From Actinoallomurus soli (GTDB lineage Bacteria; Actinomycetota; Actinomycetes; Streptosporangiales; Streptosporangiaceae), in NCBI RefSeq assembly GCF_024055715.1, contig NZ_JAMXMV010000008.1, forward strand, positions 62,001-126,000: a stretch of 64,000 nucleotides of DNA. The letters run 5' to 3'. Made by a program: the position numbers and the translations under genes. Position 1 is the stretch's first letter. The number at the start of each line of letters is the position of its first letter. This document shows, piece after piece, positions 44,894 to 54,099 of this stretch. Below the pieces are notes generated by a model. That model was not told the DNA's origin. It saw only the letters and a list, made by a program, of their open reading frames with translations, and ran no database searches.

Positions 44894-46219
44894 ATGATCA
44901 CCCGCATCGAGATCGACGGCTTCAAGTCCTTCTCGGACTTCAGCCTGGACCTGCCGCCGTTCCTCGCCGTCATCGGCACCAACGCCAGCGGCAAGTCCAA
45001 CCTCGTCGAGGCGCTGACGTTCTTCGCGCTCGCGGCCACGGAAGGGCTCGACGATGCGGTCGCGGCCGTACGCGGTGACGCGCGTGGACTGTTCCGGCAG
45101 CGCGGGGACGGATCTCGCTGCGAAAAGATCCGATTCGCCGCCGAATTCGTTTTCCAGCCCTCGCCCCCTTGGCGTGACGCTCTACCGAGTCGCTGGCGGT
45201 ACGAGATGGAGCTCTCGTGGGGAACACCGCCCGGCCGGCTGGAAGGTCTGGTTGCGGGCGCCCAACGCCTCATCGCGCTGGACCCTCGGGCGGATACGTG
45301 GCCGGTCAGGTTCGGCGCGGCTGAAAAGTGGCAGGAAGCGTATCTCTCTTACGAGGCGCGGCCCAGAGTGATCGAAGGGCGCGCCGCCCCAGCCGCACGA
45401 GAGTCGTCCGCCCTTTCCCTGCTGCTTTCGTATCGGGGCGAGGATCCCGCGGACGATGAGATCGTCGGTAGGGTCGAAACGGAACTCCTCTACATTCGGA
45501 CTCTCCATCTCGAGGCCGGCGCGCTTCGTGCGTCCAGCGAGATGGGTGGCCCGGAGTTCATGGACGTGCACGGACGCCACCTGCCGAACTTCCTTCGCTG
45601 GTTGAGCCTGGGGACGGGAGACGAGAACCGGCCCCTCGGGGTGGTCGCCGATATCGAGACGCATCTTGTCGGACTGGTTCGTGAGGTCAGCGGGTTCGAG
45701 ATCGTCGAGGACGAGCGACGAAGAGACGTCAGGCTGGAATTCTCCTCCCCGTACACCGGCCCGGTCGGCGCGGAGTTCGCTTCTGACGGGACTCTCCGGA
45801 TGCTCGCTATCTTGGCGGCTCTGCATGATCCGCGAGCTGCCCTAGTGGCGGTGGAAGAACCGGAGAACGGCGTGTTCCCCGAACGCCTGCGGCATCTCCT
45901 GGCATTGGTCCAGGAATTGGTGAGCGATATCCGAGCGGATCCCAACGATGAGCTACGGCCCGGCGCCTTCCAGCTCGCGTCGCTCAGGCAGGCTTTGGTG
46001 ACGAGTCATTCACCGGTGATCCTTGACGTGGTCGAGCGAGACCGGATCGTCTTTCTCGACACGACGACCCTCCTGGAAGGCGGAGTGGCGAGCCACGTGA
46101 CGCGGGTGCGTTGGATCCGCGAGCCAGGTGGCCCGGTGACCGGCTCCGGCGAGCGCTGGGCGCGGATCACCGATTCCGAGCTTCGCCGCTTTCGGGCCGG
46201 AGTCGAGGAACCGGTCTGA
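44894..46219 (+). CDS. AAA/SMC-type ATPase (AAA_21, OLD-like) of a putative defence pair
   Basis: 441 residues. MITRIEIDGFKSFSDFSLDL leads to Walker A GTNASGKSN (28-36). The signature-like SDGTLRMLAILAAL is at 298-311, Walker B LVAVEEPENGVFP at 317-329 and a TSHSP switch at 370-374. This is the RecF/SMC/OLD ATPase head without a coiled coil or an attached TOPRIM domain; a TOPRIM-like protein is encoded by the next gene. It lies 17 bases after gatA and overlaps the next gene by one base. Codons such as GAA, GAT, CTT and TCT are commoner than in gatA/gatB. I infer acquisition into the gat operon and a role in phage defence, known only by analogy. Confidence 0.85.
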   Translation: MITRIEIDGFKSFSDFSLDLPPFLAVIGTNASGKSNLVEALTFFALAATEGLDDAVAAVRGDARGLFRQRGDGSRCEKIRFAAEFVFQPSPPWRDALPSRWRYEMELSWGTPPGRLEGLVAGAQRLIALDPRADTWPVRFGAAEKWQEAYLSYEARPRVIEGRAAPAARESSALSLLLSYRGEDPADDEIVGRVETELLYIRTLHLEAGALRASSEMGGPEFMDVHGRHLPNFLRWLSLGTGDENRPLGVVADIETHLVGLVREVSGFEIVEDERRRDVRLEFSSPYTGPVGAEFASDGTLRMLAILAALHDPRAALVAVEEPENGVFPERLRHLLALVQELVSDIRADPNDELRPGAFQLASLRQALVTSHSPVILDVVERDRIVFLDTTTLLEGGVASHVTRVRWIREPGGPVTGSGERWARITDSELRRFRAGVEEPV

Positions 46220-46857
46220 TGCGTAGCCTTAGCTGTGTCCTCGTACGAGAGGGGCCGTCCGACGACTGGTTCCTTCCGGTGGTGCTGCAGCGCGCTCTGC
46301 AGGACATGTGCCGGGAGTTCTTCCCGTCCTGTGGCGAGGTCCAGGAGATCCGATCCCTGCCCGAGGCCGGCAACCAGCACCCGGATTCCGTGGTGCGGGC
46401 GATCGAGGCGGAGCTCGGGACATTCGATGTCGCGCTGTACCACCACGATGGGGCTCCGCCGGCCATATCCGACCCAGTGATCAAGCGGATGCAAGGAGCC
46501 TGGCAGGAGGCCGGATTCCAGGAGCCGCTCGTCCCCGTGGTGCCGGTCCGCGAGACCGAGGCGTGGCTATTGGCCGACCCGGAGGCGATCAGGTCCGTGC
46601 TGCGCGTCCGCAAGCTTCCTGAGCTCGGATTCGGACCGGAACGGGTGCACTCCGTGCCTCGGCCGAAGGAGGAGTTCGAGGCCATCGTCCGGCAGGTCGC
46701 CGGCCGGAAGGCCGTCGGTGAGCATGGCATACGCGACTATGTGATCCGGGTCGGCGCGACGGTCCAGATCGATGTACTGCGAAGGGTTCCCGCCTTCAGA
46801 GACTGGTGGGACGAGATGATAGAAGCACTGGAGAGGCTGGGATACCAGCATGGCTGA
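46219..46857 (+). CDS. TOPRIM-like protein (DUF4276 type), partner of the AAA ATPase
   Basis: 212 residues. A first-strand Glu11 in [10 protein letters not shown], an acidic loop [10 protein letters not shown] with Asp77, and [15 protein letters not shown] (about 110-124) match the DUF4276-type TOPRIM pattern of EG, D and E(I/T)EAWLLAD. TOPRIM domains use these acidic residues with a metal to cut or join nucleic acid. Start ATG shares one base with the ATPase stop, and the end overlaps the gatB start by eight bases. AAA ATPase plus TOPRIM pairs occur in OLD/PARIS-like defence systems; membership here is inference. Confidence 0.8.
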   Translation: MRSLSCVLVREGPSDDWFLPVVLQRALQDMCREFFPSCGEVQEIRSLPEAGNQHPDSVVRAIEAELGTFDVALYHHDGAPPAISDPVIKRMQGAWQEAGFQEPLVPVVPVRETEAWLLADPEAIRSVLRVRKLPELGFGPERVHSVPRPKEEFEAIVRQVAGRKAVGEHGIRDYVIRVGATVQIDVLRRVPAFRDWWDEMIEALERLGYQHG

Positions 46858-48352
46858 CACGACGACGCTCGTGCCGTACGACGAGGCGCTGGCGAAATAC
46901 GAGCCGGTGCTGGGCATCGAGACCCACATCGAGCTGGGCACGAAGACGAAGATGTTCTGCGGGTGCGCGACCGAGTTCGGCGCGGAGCCGAACACCCAGG
47001 TCTGTCCCGTCTGCCTGGGCCTGCCCGGGTCGCTGCCGGTGACGAATCGCTCGGCGATCGAGGGCATCATCAAGATCGGCCTGGCGCTGAACTGCACGAT
47101 CGTCGAGTGGTGCCGCTTCGCCCGGAAGAACTACTTCTATCCGGACATGCCGAAGGACTTCCAGATCTCGCAGTACGACGAGCCGCTCTGCGTCGACGGG
47201 TACCTCGAGGTCGAGGTCGAGGGGGAGACGTACCGCATCGAGATCGAGCGGGTCCACATGGAGGAGGACACCGGCAAGTCGCTGCACGTCGGCGGCGCCA
47301 CCGGCCGGATCCACGGGGCCGACTTCTCCCTCGTCGACTACAACCGGGCCGGCATCCCGCTCGTCGAGATCGTGACCAAGCCGATCGTCGCGACGGGTGA
47401 CAAGGCGCCGCTGGTCGCGCGGGCGTACGCCACCGAGCTGCGCGAGCTCGTCCGCGCGGTCGGCGTCTCGGACGTGCGCATGGAGCAGGGCTCGATGCGC
47501 TGCGACGTCAACGTCTCGCTGATGCCCAAGGGCGCGTCCGAGTGGGGCACCCGCACCGAGACCAAGAACGTCAACTCGCTGCGCTCCGTCGAGCGCGCCG
47601 TCCGGTTCGAGATCGAGCGGCAGGCCGGCGTCCTGGACGCGGGCGGCAAGGTGATCCAGGAGACGCGGCACTTCCAGGAGGCCACCGGGACGACGACGAG
47701 CGGGCGCAGCAAGGAGGAGGCGCAGGACTACCGCTACTTCCCCGAGCCCGATCTGGTGCCGATGGCGCCGTCGCGCGAGTGGGTCGAGCAGCTGCGCGCC
47801 TCGCTGCCGGAGCTGCCCGCCGCCCGCCGCCGCCGCGTACAGGGCGAGTGGGGCGTCGCCGACAAGGAGCTGCAGGACATCGTCAACGCCGGCGCGCTCG
47901 ACCTGATCGAGGAGACGGTGCGCGAGGGCGCCGAGCCGGCCGCGGCCCGTAAGTGGTGGATGAACGAACTGTCCCGGCGGGCCACCGAGCAGGGCGTCGA
48001 CCTGGCCTCGCTGCCGGTGACCCCGGCCGACGTGGCGCGGGTCGGCGCGCTGGTCGCCGAGGGCAGCATCAACGACAAGCTGGCCCGGCAGGTCTTCGAC
48101 GGCGTGCTCGCCGGCGAGGGCACGCCGGACGAGGTCGTCGAGAAGCGCGGCCTGAAGGTCGTCAGCGACGAGGGCCAGCTCGGTTCGGTCATCGACGAGG
48201 TCATCGCCGCCAATCCCGACATCGCGGACAAGGTTCGCGGCGGCAAGGTCGCGGCGGCGGGGGCGCTGGTCGGCGCGGTCATGAAGGCCACGCGCGGCCA
48301 GGCCGACGCCGGCCGGGCCCGTGAGCTGATCATCGAGAAACTCACGAGCTGA
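46850..48352 (+). CDS. gatB: Aspartyl/glutamyl-tRNA amidotransferase subunit B
   Basis: 500 residues. GatB binds the mischarged tRNA and activates its side-chain carboxylate. [13 protein letters not shown] opens the cradle domain; zinc cysteines are Cys37, Cys39, Cys52 and Cys55 ([16 protein letters not shown]). The helical and YqeY-like tail domains complete the protein to the usual length. Its ATG lies inside the end of the TOPRIM gene, so its translation may depend on that gene. gatA and gatB are normally adjacent or close; here two foreign genes lie between. Confidence 0.97.
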   Translation: MADTTTLVPYDEALAKYEPVLGIETHIELGTKTKMFCGCATEFGAEPNTQVCPVCLGLPGSLPVTNRSAIEGIIKIGLALNCTIVEWCRFARKNYFYPDMPKDFQISQYDEPLCVDGYLEVEVEGETYRIEIERVHMEEDTGKSLHVGGATGRIHGADFSLVDYNRAGIPLVEIVTKPIVATGDKAPLVARAYATELRELVRAVGVSDVRMEQGSMRCDVNVSLMPKGASEWGTRTETKNVNSLRSVERAVRFEIERQAGVLDAGGKVIQETRHFQEATGTTTSGRSKEEAQDYRYFPEPDLVPMAPSREWVEQLRASLPELPAARRRRVQGEWGVADKELQDIVNAGALDLIEETVREGAEPAAARKWWMNELSRRATEQGVDLASLPVTPADVARVGALVAEGSINDKLARQVFDGVLAGEGTPDEVVEKRGLKVVSDEGQLGSVIDEVIAANPDIADKVRGGKVAAAGALVGAVMKATRGQADAGRARELIIEKLTS

Positions 48353-48447
48353 CGGCCGAACCGGCCAGCAGGCAGAGTGCGACCCGGCCGGACCGAAGCG
48401 AACCGGCGGGACGATGCGAACCGGCCGGAGGCCGGAGAACGACGGCG

Positions 48448-48504
48448 GCCCCGCACCCTCACGGGTGCGGGGCGGCCCCCCCCCCCCCGGGGGGGGGGGC
48501 CGCC
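48448..48504. terminator. Two adjacent terminator hairpins, the second a C13/G11 homopolymer stem
   Basis: First hairpin: GCCCCGCACCC and GGGTGCGGGGC (48448-48458, 48463-48473) around TCAC. The second starts within its last bases: GGCGG followed by thirteen C, then eleven G and CCGCC (48471-48504). gatB and the GH3 gene converge here, ending at 48352 and 48526. The homopolymer stem is unusual and may be a sequencing or assembly weak spot, or length-variable in the cell. Confidence 0.7.
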
Positions 48505-48525
48505 GCGGTCTAGCGATCTCTACTG

Positions 48526-51237
48526 TCAGGCAACCCGGACGACGAAGGTCGTCGAGGCCACCCCGTCGTTGGAGTGGACGGTCGCGGTGACGGTCGCCAC
48601 GCCGGATCCGACGGTGCGGATGACGCGGTCACCTTCGACGCCGACGACCTGCGGGTTGTCGCTGCGGTAGGTCACCCGCATCCCCGCGGGCAGCGGCGTG
48701 CTCTGGCCCTTGGTGATGTAGCCGTAGATGCTCTCGTCCTTCATCGACACCGTGAGCTGCGGGTCGATCGTGGTGCCCTTGTCGAAGGTCACCCGCTGGA
48801 CGATGCCCTGGGCGGCGTCCCCGGCCTGGGCCGGCTTGGCGGTGACGACCGCCGGCGACGGCTTGAGCGTGCCGTCGATCTGGACGTCGGCCTTCGCCGC
48901 CACATCCCCGCTGGAGTTGCCGACACGCAGCTCGTACGTGCCCGGGTCGACGACGTAGCGGTTCGACGACTCGTCGAAGAACGCGAGCTTGGACGCCGGG
49001 AAGGTCAGGCGGACCGTCTTGCTGCGGTGCGGGTCCACGTTGACCTTGTCGAACGCCTCCAGCCGCTGGGCCGGACGCTCCTTGCTCGCGGGCTCGAACG
49101 GCGTGCTCGCGTACAGCTGCGGCACCGTGGTGCCCCGCGTGTCACCGTTGTTGGTGACCTTCACGGTCGCGTGGACCGTGCCGTTCGCGTCCACCTTCTT
49201 CTCGACGTTCAGGTCCGAGTAGGAGAACCGCGTGTAGCTGAGGCCGTACCCGAACGGGTACGAGACGTCCCCGTTGAAGTACATGTAGGTGCGACCGTGG
49301 GTGGTGGAGGTGGGCCGGATGGTGTAGTCGCCGATCGCGGGGAGCTGGCTCTGGTCCTTGTACCAGGTGAACGGCAGCCGCCCGCTCGGGTCGGTGTTGC
49401 CGAGCAGCACGTTCGCGAGCGCGGCGCCCTGCTCCTCGCCGTTGTAGGAGCTCCAGATCATCGCCGGCACCTGCGACTGGAAGCTGTTGGTGTCGACCTG
49501 ACCGACGGTCTCCATGTACGCGATGGTGCGGGGGTTGCGGGCCGCGACCTGGCTGATCAGCGACGCCTGCGCGCCGGGCAGCGCCAGCGTGGTGCGGTCG
49601 ACGTCCTCACGGGAGTTGCTGGAGTTCGTGCCCGCGACGATGACGACCGCGTCGTACTGGTCGGCCGCCGCGACGGACGCCGCGTCGACGGTGCTCTGAC
49701 CGTTGCCGGTGACGCCGGGGTAGTAGTCGACCGTGGCGTCCGGGTTGATCTTCTGGATCGCGGCCTTGATGCCCTGGTAGGGGTTGACCTGCTTGGCCAC
49801 ACCGGACGGGCCCTCATAGGTGGCGTAGCCGCCGAGGAAGAGCGAGGACGGGTTGGCGTAGGCGCCCATGACCGCGATCTTGTAGGAGCCCTTGGCGGGC
49901 ACCTTCAGCGGCAGCAGGCTGTCCTTCGCGCCGGCGACCGGGTCGTTCTTCAACAGCACGAGGCTCTGCTCGGCCGCCTGCTGCGCGAGCGCGATCCGCT
50001 CCGGGGTCTGGGTGACGGCCTTGTTGGCGTCGGAGTTGACCCACGGCGTCCCACCGAGGCGGGCGCGGGCGTCGCGGACCCACGGCACCTGGTCTTCCTG
50101 GTCGAACTCACCGGTCTCGATGCGCGCGGTGAACAGCCGGACGAGGGAGACGTCGACGTCGTTCTCGTTGAAGACGCCGGTCTGGGTGGTGATGTGCTTG
50201 GCGACCGCGTCGGGGACGGTGTTCCCGTAGTTGGACGCGTCGTGGTAGCCGCCGTTGCAGTCCAGGTCCTCACCCGCGGTGATGGCGTAGGCCGTCCGGC
50301 CGTACTGGTCCAGCGGGGCGGACGCGCCCGGCGGCTGCCAGTGGTGGCCGCCCTGGATCTCGTACACCGCGTCGCAGTCGGAGGTGAAGTACCCGCCGAA
50401 GCCCCACGTCTGCCGGGCCAGCGTGTCCATCAGCTGGACGCTCGCGGCGGCCGGGACGCCGTTGACCCGGTTGTACGAGCTCATGATCGAGCCCGGGCGG
50501 GCGCTCTCGATGATGTCGCGGAACTGGGCGGTGTAGTACTCCCGCAGCGTCCGCTGGTCCATGTCGGACGTGCCGGTGCGGCGGTTGTACTCGCTGTTGT
50601 TGGCGGCGAAGTGCTTGAGCGTGGCCACCGCCTTGAGGTAGCCGTTCGCCGACTCCGGCAGCCTGCCGTTCTCGTCCTGACCCTGCAGGCCGTTGACGTA
50701 CTGGCCGGCGAGGGCGGCGGTCAGGTTCGGGTCCTCGCTCCACGTCTCGTCGTTGCGGCCCCAGCGAGGGTCGCGGCCGAGGTTGACGGTGGGGGAGTAG
50801 AAGTCGAGGTTCTCCTTGTTGTTCGGCATCACCTCGCGCGCCTCGTCACCGATGGCGCTCGCGACCTTGTGGACCAGGTCGGGGTTCCAGGTGCTGCCCA
50901 TCGCCAGGTCGACCGGGTAGGACGTCGTGTTCGTGGCGGGCGGCGGGTTCGACGTGCTGCCGGTGATCGCGGCGACGCCGTGCGACGCCTCGTTCCACCA
51001 GCCCCACTGCGCGATACCCAGCCGGGGGAGCGCCGGCGCGATGTTGCTGTTCATCTGCTGGGCCTTCTCGGCCAGCGTCATACGGCCCACCAGGTCCGCC
51101 GCGCGCTCGACGGGCGTGTAGTGGGGGTTGAGGTAGATCGGCGTGTTGTCGTCCGCCGACGCGGCGGGCAGGCCGGTCGCGACGGCCGCGAACAGGGCCG
51201 CCCCTGTCGCGAGCAGCGCGAGTGGTCTTCTTCTCAC
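48526..51237 (-). CDS. Secreted GH3 family beta-xylosidase/beta-glucosidase
   Basis: 903 residues from a GTG with GGGAG upstream; a GTG at 51270 adds eleven residues. The signal peptide is about 1-30 (RRRPLALLATGAALFAA to ASADD). The GH3 barrel has LKHFAANN, the nucleophile Asp in FTSDCDAVYEIQG, then the alpha/beta domain, a fibronectin-III-like domain (VPQLYAS) and a C-terminal Big-2-like domain (VATVTATVHSNDG). YTPVERAADLVGRMTLAEKAQQM and the SDC motif match the xylosidase group, but glucosidase activity cannot be excluded. The divergent ROK regulator fits sugar induction. Confidence 0.92.
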   Translation of the reverse strand: MRRRPLALLATGAALFAAVATGLPAASADDNTPIYLNPHYTPVERAADLVGRMTLAEKAQQMNSNIAPALPRLGIAQWGWWNEASHGVAAITGSTSNPPPATNTTSYPVDLAMGSTWNPDLVHKVASAIGDEAREVMPNNKENLDFYSPTVNLGRDPRWGRNDETWSEDPNLTAALAGQYVNGLQGQDENGRLPESANGYLKAVATLKHFAANNSEYNRRTGTSDMDQRTLREYYTAQFRDIIESARPGSIMSSYNRVNGVPAAASVQLMDTLARQTWGFGGYFTSDCDAVYEIQGGHHWQPPGASAPLDQYGRTAYAITAGEDLDCNGGYHDASNYGNTVPDAVAKHITTQTGVFNENDVDVSLVRLFTARIETGEFDQEDQVPWVRDARARLGGTPWVNSDANKAVTQTPERIALAQQAAEQSLVLLKNDPVAGAKDSLLPLKVPAKGSYKIAVMGAYANPSSLFLGGYATYEGPSGVAKQVNPYQGIKAAIQKINPDATVDYYPGVTGNGQSTVDAASVAAADQYDAVVIVAGTNSSNSREDVDRTTLALPGAQASLISQVAARNPRTIAYMETVGQVDTNSFQSQVPAMIWSSYNGEEQGAALANVLLGNTDPSGRLPFTWYKDQSQLPAIGDYTIRPTSTTHGRTYMYFNGDVSYPFGYGLSYTRFSYSDLNVEKKVDANGTVHATVKVTNNGDTRGTTVPQLYASTPFEPASKERPAQRLEAFDKVNVDPHRSKTVRLTFPASKLAFFDESSNRYVVDPGTYELRVGNSSGDVAAKADVQIDGTLKPSPAVVTAKPAQAGDAAQGIVQRVTFDKGTTIDPQLTVSMKDESIYGYITKGQSTPLPAGMRVTYRSDNPQVVGVEGDRVIRTVGSGVATVTATVHSNDGVASTTFVVRVA

Positions 51238-51346
51238 AGAGATACTCCCAGGACGCACGTGGCGTGTCACGACCGTTCACGCTCTGGTCACTGACACTTG
51301 TTGCGGGACTGTAGGAACGGCGGTTTGTCAGCGTCAAGGACTAAAT

Positions 51347-51409
51347 AACGGCCAAAAACGGCCAACATTAATCCGGAGCCCGTACGAATCCCGTACGAAT
51401 CTGTACTCT
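51347..51409. promoter_or_regulatory. Repeated operators and leaderless -10 between GH3 and ROK genes
   Basis: AACGGCCAA occurs at 51347-51355 and 51357-51365, ten bases apart. CCCGTACGAAT occurs twice without a gap at 51379-51389 and 51390-51400, each with the palindrome CGTACG. TACTCT (51404-51409) is the -10 of the ROK gene, seven bases before its ATG. The repeats lie over the ROK promoter and are candidates for ROK binding. Confidence 0.55.
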
Positions 51410-51416
51410 GACCGCC

Positions 51417-52604
51417 ATGTCGGAAGCTCCAGGCTCACTCACCTCTCTCCGGTCGCGGAACCGCCTGCTCGTCGTGGAGACCGTGCAGCGCCGCGGCAGG
51501 ATCAGCAGGGTCGGCATCGCCCGGGCCACGGGCCTCTCGCGCACCACGGTCTCGAGCCTCGTCGCGGACCTGCTCGCCGAGGGCGTCCTCACCGAGGCCG
51601 ACGGCACCGGACGCCGCGCCTCGCCCGGCGGCGGACGCCCCGCCACCCCGCTCACCCTCAATCCGGAGGGCGGCGGTGTCCTCGGCGTCCACCTGCGCCA
51701 CGCCGGGATCCGGGTGCTGTTCGCCGACCTGTCCGGCGGGGTGCTCGGCGAGCGGTACCACGAGATCGACGTCGATCACCGGCCGGACGACGCGCTGGCC
51801 TACGTCGCCGACGCCGCGCTCGATCTGGTGGCGGCCGGGGGCCACGACGCCGGCCGCGTCTTCGGCATGGGGGTCGCGGTCTCCGCCCCGATCCGGTCGC
51901 GGTCGCACACGCTGCGGACCTCTTCGGTGCTGGCCGACTGGACCGGCGTCGACATCGCCGCGCGCCTGGAGGCGCGCGTCGGCATGCCGGTCCACGTGGG
52001 CAACGACGCGAACCTCGGCGCGCTCGCCGAGTGGACCTTCGGCGCGGGCCAGGGCGCCGACGACCTGATCTACGTGATGCTGTCCGACGGTGTCGGCGCG
52101 GGGCTCATCCTGGGCGGGGAACTGTACGAGGGGGCCACCGGATCGGCCGGCGAGCTCGGGCACATCCCCGTGGTCGACGGCGGCTACGTCTGCCGCTGCG
52201 GCAACCGGGGCTGCCTGGAGACGGTGGTCGGCCTGCGCGCGCTCACCTCGACCTTCGCGCACACGCGCGGACCGGACACCACGATCGCCGACGTGGTGGC
52301 GCTGCTCGCGGCCGACGACCCCGGCGCGCAGCGGGTCACCGCCGACGCCGGGCGCATGGTCGGCCGCGCCCTGGTCGGCATCTGCGCCATGCTCGAACCA
52401 CGCCGCGTGGTGATCGGTGGCGAGGTCGCGGCGGTCGGCCGGCCCCTGCTGGAGGGCGTCCGTGACATGCTCGCCCGGCAGCTGCCTCCGCCGATCGGCC
52501 AGGAGGTCACCGTCACCGCCGGCCGCCTCGGCGACCGCGCCGAGGCGCTGGGCGCGATCGCGCTCGCCACCCAGAGCACGTCGGCGCACCTGCTGACCCG
52601 CTGA
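51417..52604 (+). CDS. ROK-family sugar-responsive repressor
   Basis: 395 residues. The winged helix is at about 10-70 (RRGRISRVGIARATGLSRTTVSSLV). The ROK/ASKHA sugar-binding domain begins at LGVHLRHAGIRVLFADL and has the zinc motif CRCGNRGCLE (about 260) with GELGHIPV before it. It lacks proof of kinase activity; ROK proteins with a DNA-binding domain are xylose- or glucose-sensing repressors. It is divergent from the GH3 glycosidase, its probable target. Confidence 0.92.
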   Translation: MSEAPGSLTSLRSRNRLLVVETVQRRGRISRVGIARATGLSRTTVSSLVADLLAEGVLTEADGTGRRASPGGGRPATPLTLNPEGGGVLGVHLRHAGIRVLFADLSGGVLGERYHEIDVDHRPDDALAYVADAALDLVAAGGHDAGRVFGMGVAVSAPIRSRSHTLRTSSVLADWTGVDIAARLEARVGMPVHVGNDANLGALAEWTFGAGQGADDLIYVMLSDGVGAGLILGGELYEGATGSAGELGHIPVVDGGYVCRCGNRGCLETVVGLRALTSTFAHTRGPDTTIADVVALLAADDPGAQRVTADAGRMVGRALVGICAMLEPRRVVIGGEVAAVGRPLLEGVRDMLARQLPPPIGQEVTVTAGRLGDRAEALGAIALATQSTSAHLLTR

Positions 52605-52747
52605 CCTGCTGACCCCGGCCCCGAGCGGGACTTCTCCGCCCCGGGCCGGCCCGCCGGTTCCGGGCCGGAAGTCCGCTGGGACATCCCGGATCCGGCTCCG
52701 CCGGAGCGGCCTCTACGATCGGTCTGGGCGTTCAGGGAGGCGGCAGG

Positions 52748-53656
52748 ATGAAGGTCTGGGTTCCGGACAAGGAGATGGCGGAGGCGCTGGCGGGCATCGC
52801 CGGAGCGGAGCCCGAGGTCTACCCGGGAGGAGACGATCTTCCCGGTGATCCGGCCGAGGTGGAGTTCTACGTCCCGCCGTTCGTCCCGACGCCGCAGAGC
52901 CGCGCGATCCTGGACCGGATGCGCGGGCTGAAGGTCCTCCAGCTGCAGGTGGCGGGCGTGGACGCCTTCCTGCCGCACGTCCCGCCGGGCGCCGTGCTCT
53001 GCAACGGCCGGGGAGTGCACGACGCGAGCACCGCGGAGTGGACGGTCGGGGCGATCCTCGCCGCGCAGCACGACTTCCCGCGCTTCGCCGACGCCCAGCG
53101 GGAGGGCCGCTGGGACTGGCACATGACCGACGCGCTCGCCGACCGCACCGTGCTGATCGTCGGGTACGGCTCGGTGGGCGCGGCGATCGAGCGGCGCCTG
53201 CTCCCGTTCGAGACCGAGGTCGTCCGGGTGGCGCGAACGGCGAGGGACGGCGTCCACCCGGTGGACGCGCTGCCGGAGCTGCTGCCCCGGGCCGACGTCG
53301 TGGTGCTGATCGTGCCGTTCACCGAGGAGACGACCGGCCTGGTCGACGCCGGCTTCCTCGCGCGGATGAAGGACGGCGCCCTGCTCGTGAACGCCGCCCG
53401 GGGCGCGGTGGTGGACACCGAAGCGCTGGTCGCGGAGCTGTCCCGGGGGCGGCTGCGCGCCGTGCTGGACGTCACCGACCCGGAGCCCCTGCCCGCGGGT
53501 CATCCCCTCTGGTCCGCGCCGGGGGTCTTCATCACTCCGCACGTCGGCGGCTCGACGCCGGCGTCGCGGCGACGCGCCGTCGCCCTCGTCCGCCGGCAGC
53601 TCGAACGTTACGTACGGGCCGAAACCCTAGAAAATGTCATCACCGGGGCCTACTGA
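52748..53656 (+). CDS. D-2-hydroxyacid dehydrogenase family protein
   Basis: 302 residues. The NAD motif is GYGSVG at about 138-143 (VLIVGYGSVGAAI). The catalytic Arg is in NAARGAVVD, the Glu in VTDPEPLP and the His in TPHVGG, all in the usual order. It reduces a 2-keto acid or oxidises a D-2-hydroxy acid; the substrate cannot be told. GGGAGGCGGCAGG precedes the ATG, and TACGAT at about 52713 is a possible -10. No pathway genes are adjacent. Confidence 0.9.
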   Translation: MKVWVPDKEMAEALAGIAGAEPEVYPGGDDLPGDPAEVEFYVPPFVPTPQSRAILDRMRGLKVLQLQVAGVDAFLPHVPPGAVLCNGRGVHDASTAEWTVGAILAAQHDFPRFADAQREGRWDWHMTDALADRTVLIVGYGSVGAAIERRLLPFETEVVRVARTARDGVHPVDALPELLPRADVVVLIVPFTEETTGLVDAGFLARMKDGALLVNAARGAVVDTEALVAELSRGRLRAVLDVTDPEPLPAGHPLWSAPGVFITPHVGGSTPASRRRAVALVRRQLERYVRAETLENVITGAY

Positions 53657-54099
53657 ATTCCGTAAAGGCTGCCCTTCCGGGCTTTTGCCGTTTCGAACGG
53701 AGCGCGGACCGGCGCTTTGCCGATTCGGGCGGTCGCGCGGAGAAAGCGGCCTGAAGCGCTCAGTGTCCGATTACGCAACGTCGCGAGTTGTCGCCGGGTG
53801 GACGCCCAGCCTCAATCGCTCCGTGACCTACGGACCGTACATTGAGCATCGAGGCTGACCAGAGTGACCGCCGCGCGGGCGCCGCCGGAGACCCCGGCAC
53901 GTCCGCGTCCGGTGCGACCCACATCGGTGACGTCCCGTTCGCGGGTCGTCACCCTTACCGGCTGACACGGCATTCGACAGACAGGTTTACGGCGCACCGG
54001 AGACGGCCACGAGTCGTCACCCGAAAAGTCATGCGTTCGGCACCCGGCGCACCCGGTGCTCCGGAAGAATCTGATCAAGACTTAGAGAGCGAGTAAGTG
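53657..54099 (+). other. 443-base gap before the second GGDEF-EAL gene
   Basis: I see no convincing gene. An 84-codon frame starting at a TTG (53842) ends one base before the GGDEF-EAL GTG, but its composition is unlike a real protein and it has no ribosome binding site. A frame on the other strand (53812-54078) is equally unconvincing. Base composition is less GC-rich than the coding regions. TACATT at about 53837 could be a -10. No riboswitch class is recognised. Confidence 0.5.
53671..53686 (+). terminator. Short hairpin with T tract after the dehydrogenase
   Basis: GCCC-TTCC-GGGC followed by TTTT is the only T-tailed stem I found in the window. The stem has only four pairs, so efficiency would be low. 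Confidence 0.45.

Noticed and set aside
48574-51294. Very long open frame (about 900 codons) on the plus strand opposite the GH3 gene
   Set aside because: It mirrors the GH3 codons, has no recognisable domain and is made of Arg, Val, Gly, Asp and Ala runs. GC-rich coding DNA routinely leaves the opposite strand open.
53842-54096. 84-codon frame ending at the second GGDEF-EAL gene
   Set aside because: TTG start, no ribosome binding site, unusual composition and no recognisable segment.
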